Shown in pieces: positions 63,869 through 64,000 of a stretch of 64,000 nucleotides of DNA. Position numbers and translations under genes: made by a program. The stretch spans positions 1,798,001-1,862,000 of the forward strand of contig NZ_CP090145.1 in NCBI RefSeq assembly GCF_023008245.1. The letters are read 5' to 3'. The first letter of the stretch is position 1, and every line of letters begins with the position of its first letter. Origin of the DNA: Flavobacterium sediminilitoris. GTDB lineage: Bacteria > Bacteroidota > Bacteroidia > Flavobacteriales > Flavobacteriaceae. The notes below the pieces were generated by a model. It saw only the letters and a program-made list of their open reading frames with translations. It had not been told where the DNA came from and searched no databases.

Positions 63869-64000
63869 ATGGAAAATCATAAACACCACTAAAAAAACGA
63901 ACCATTCTAGAATGAAACACGTTCCTATAGGAATGGCAGGTTATAATTACTATCAAATGATGATTAACGATTTTTAAGAAATGCTTTTGGGAAATTTTAT
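63869..64000 (+). pseudogene. Broken start of a probable metal P-type ATPase gene
   Basis: Begins MENHKHH, then TAA at 63890. Later frames give MKHVPIGMAGYNYYQMMIND followed by a stop at TTTTTAA; dropping one T restores DFKKCFWEIL. The His-rich start followed by a 'DFKKRFW'-like helix is how Bacteroidetes copper P-type ATPases begin. The rest is outside the window. At least one stop and one frameshift are seen, so I call it decayed, with low certainty about family. Confidence 0.5.

Overview
The window is very AT-rich, uses promoters of the Bacteroidetes type (TAnnTTTG -7 elements) rather than Shine-Dalgarno-led genes, and carries Flavobacteriia-style proteins (DUF5686, VgrG, TssN/TssO, DUF4280). 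It most likely comes from a member of the Flavobacteriaceae; genus cannot be fixed from sequence alone.

Positions 1-46.5 kb hold a subtype-iii (Bacteroidetes) type VI secretion system. The left edge cuts through tssC (sheath), followed by two Hcp (tssD) genes, the second linked to a polymorphic-toxin-type-23 effector and a lipoprotein. From about 4 to 36 kb runs a long plus-strand cargo array built from shuffled modules: two VgrG spikes identical for about 507 residues but with different tails; short N-terminal 'tag' effectors (a zincin metallopeptidase, a DUF3289 toxin); LysM protein + DUF4280 PAAR-like protein + large effector cassettes; two cell-wall-degrading effectors with the same 284-residue head but different catalytic ends (M15 peptidase + T4-type lysozyme; M23 peptidase + a possible glycosidase); a Tle1-type lipase (DUF2235) with a DUF2931 lipoprotein; and two tandem copies of an unrecognised large effector family, each followed by a lipoprotein and a paralogous 'IPINH' protein. 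Nearly every effector is beside a lipoprotein gene, the expected form of a periplasmic immunity protein. Decayed tags, lipoproteins and an adaptor remnant lie between the intact cassettes.

From 45.2 down to 36.35 kb, on the minus strand, one tight operon encodes an NlpC/P60 lipoprotein, TssG, TssN, TssK, TssO, TssH(ClpV), TssE and TssF. A PKD-domain membrane protein is transcribed divergently from it. TssB, the start of TssC, and TssQ/TssR are not visible here and probably lie to the left.

From 46.6 to 54.1 kb is ordinary chromosome: pyruvate dehydrogenase E1 beta, a DUF5686 outer-membrane protein, an AlkA-type DNA glycosylase, soluble pyrophosphatase and a membrane ion-pumping pyrophosphatase with an unusual Cys/His-rich tail. 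A tRNA-Ser(UGA) at 54.24 kb marks the edge of a probable integrated island: a tyrosine-recombinase remnant lies just after it, then a copper/silver-type efflux locus (Cys-rich exported protein, HMA protein, CusA-like RND pump, TolC-like channel, CusB-like adaptor with DUF3347, DUF3347 lipoprotein, haem-binding-domain protein) and the broken start of a probable metal P-type ATPase at the right edge.

The most interesting part is the modular effector array: three head families and LysM/DUF4280/IPINH accessory proteins of unknown role, with visible evidence of recent recombination and decay.
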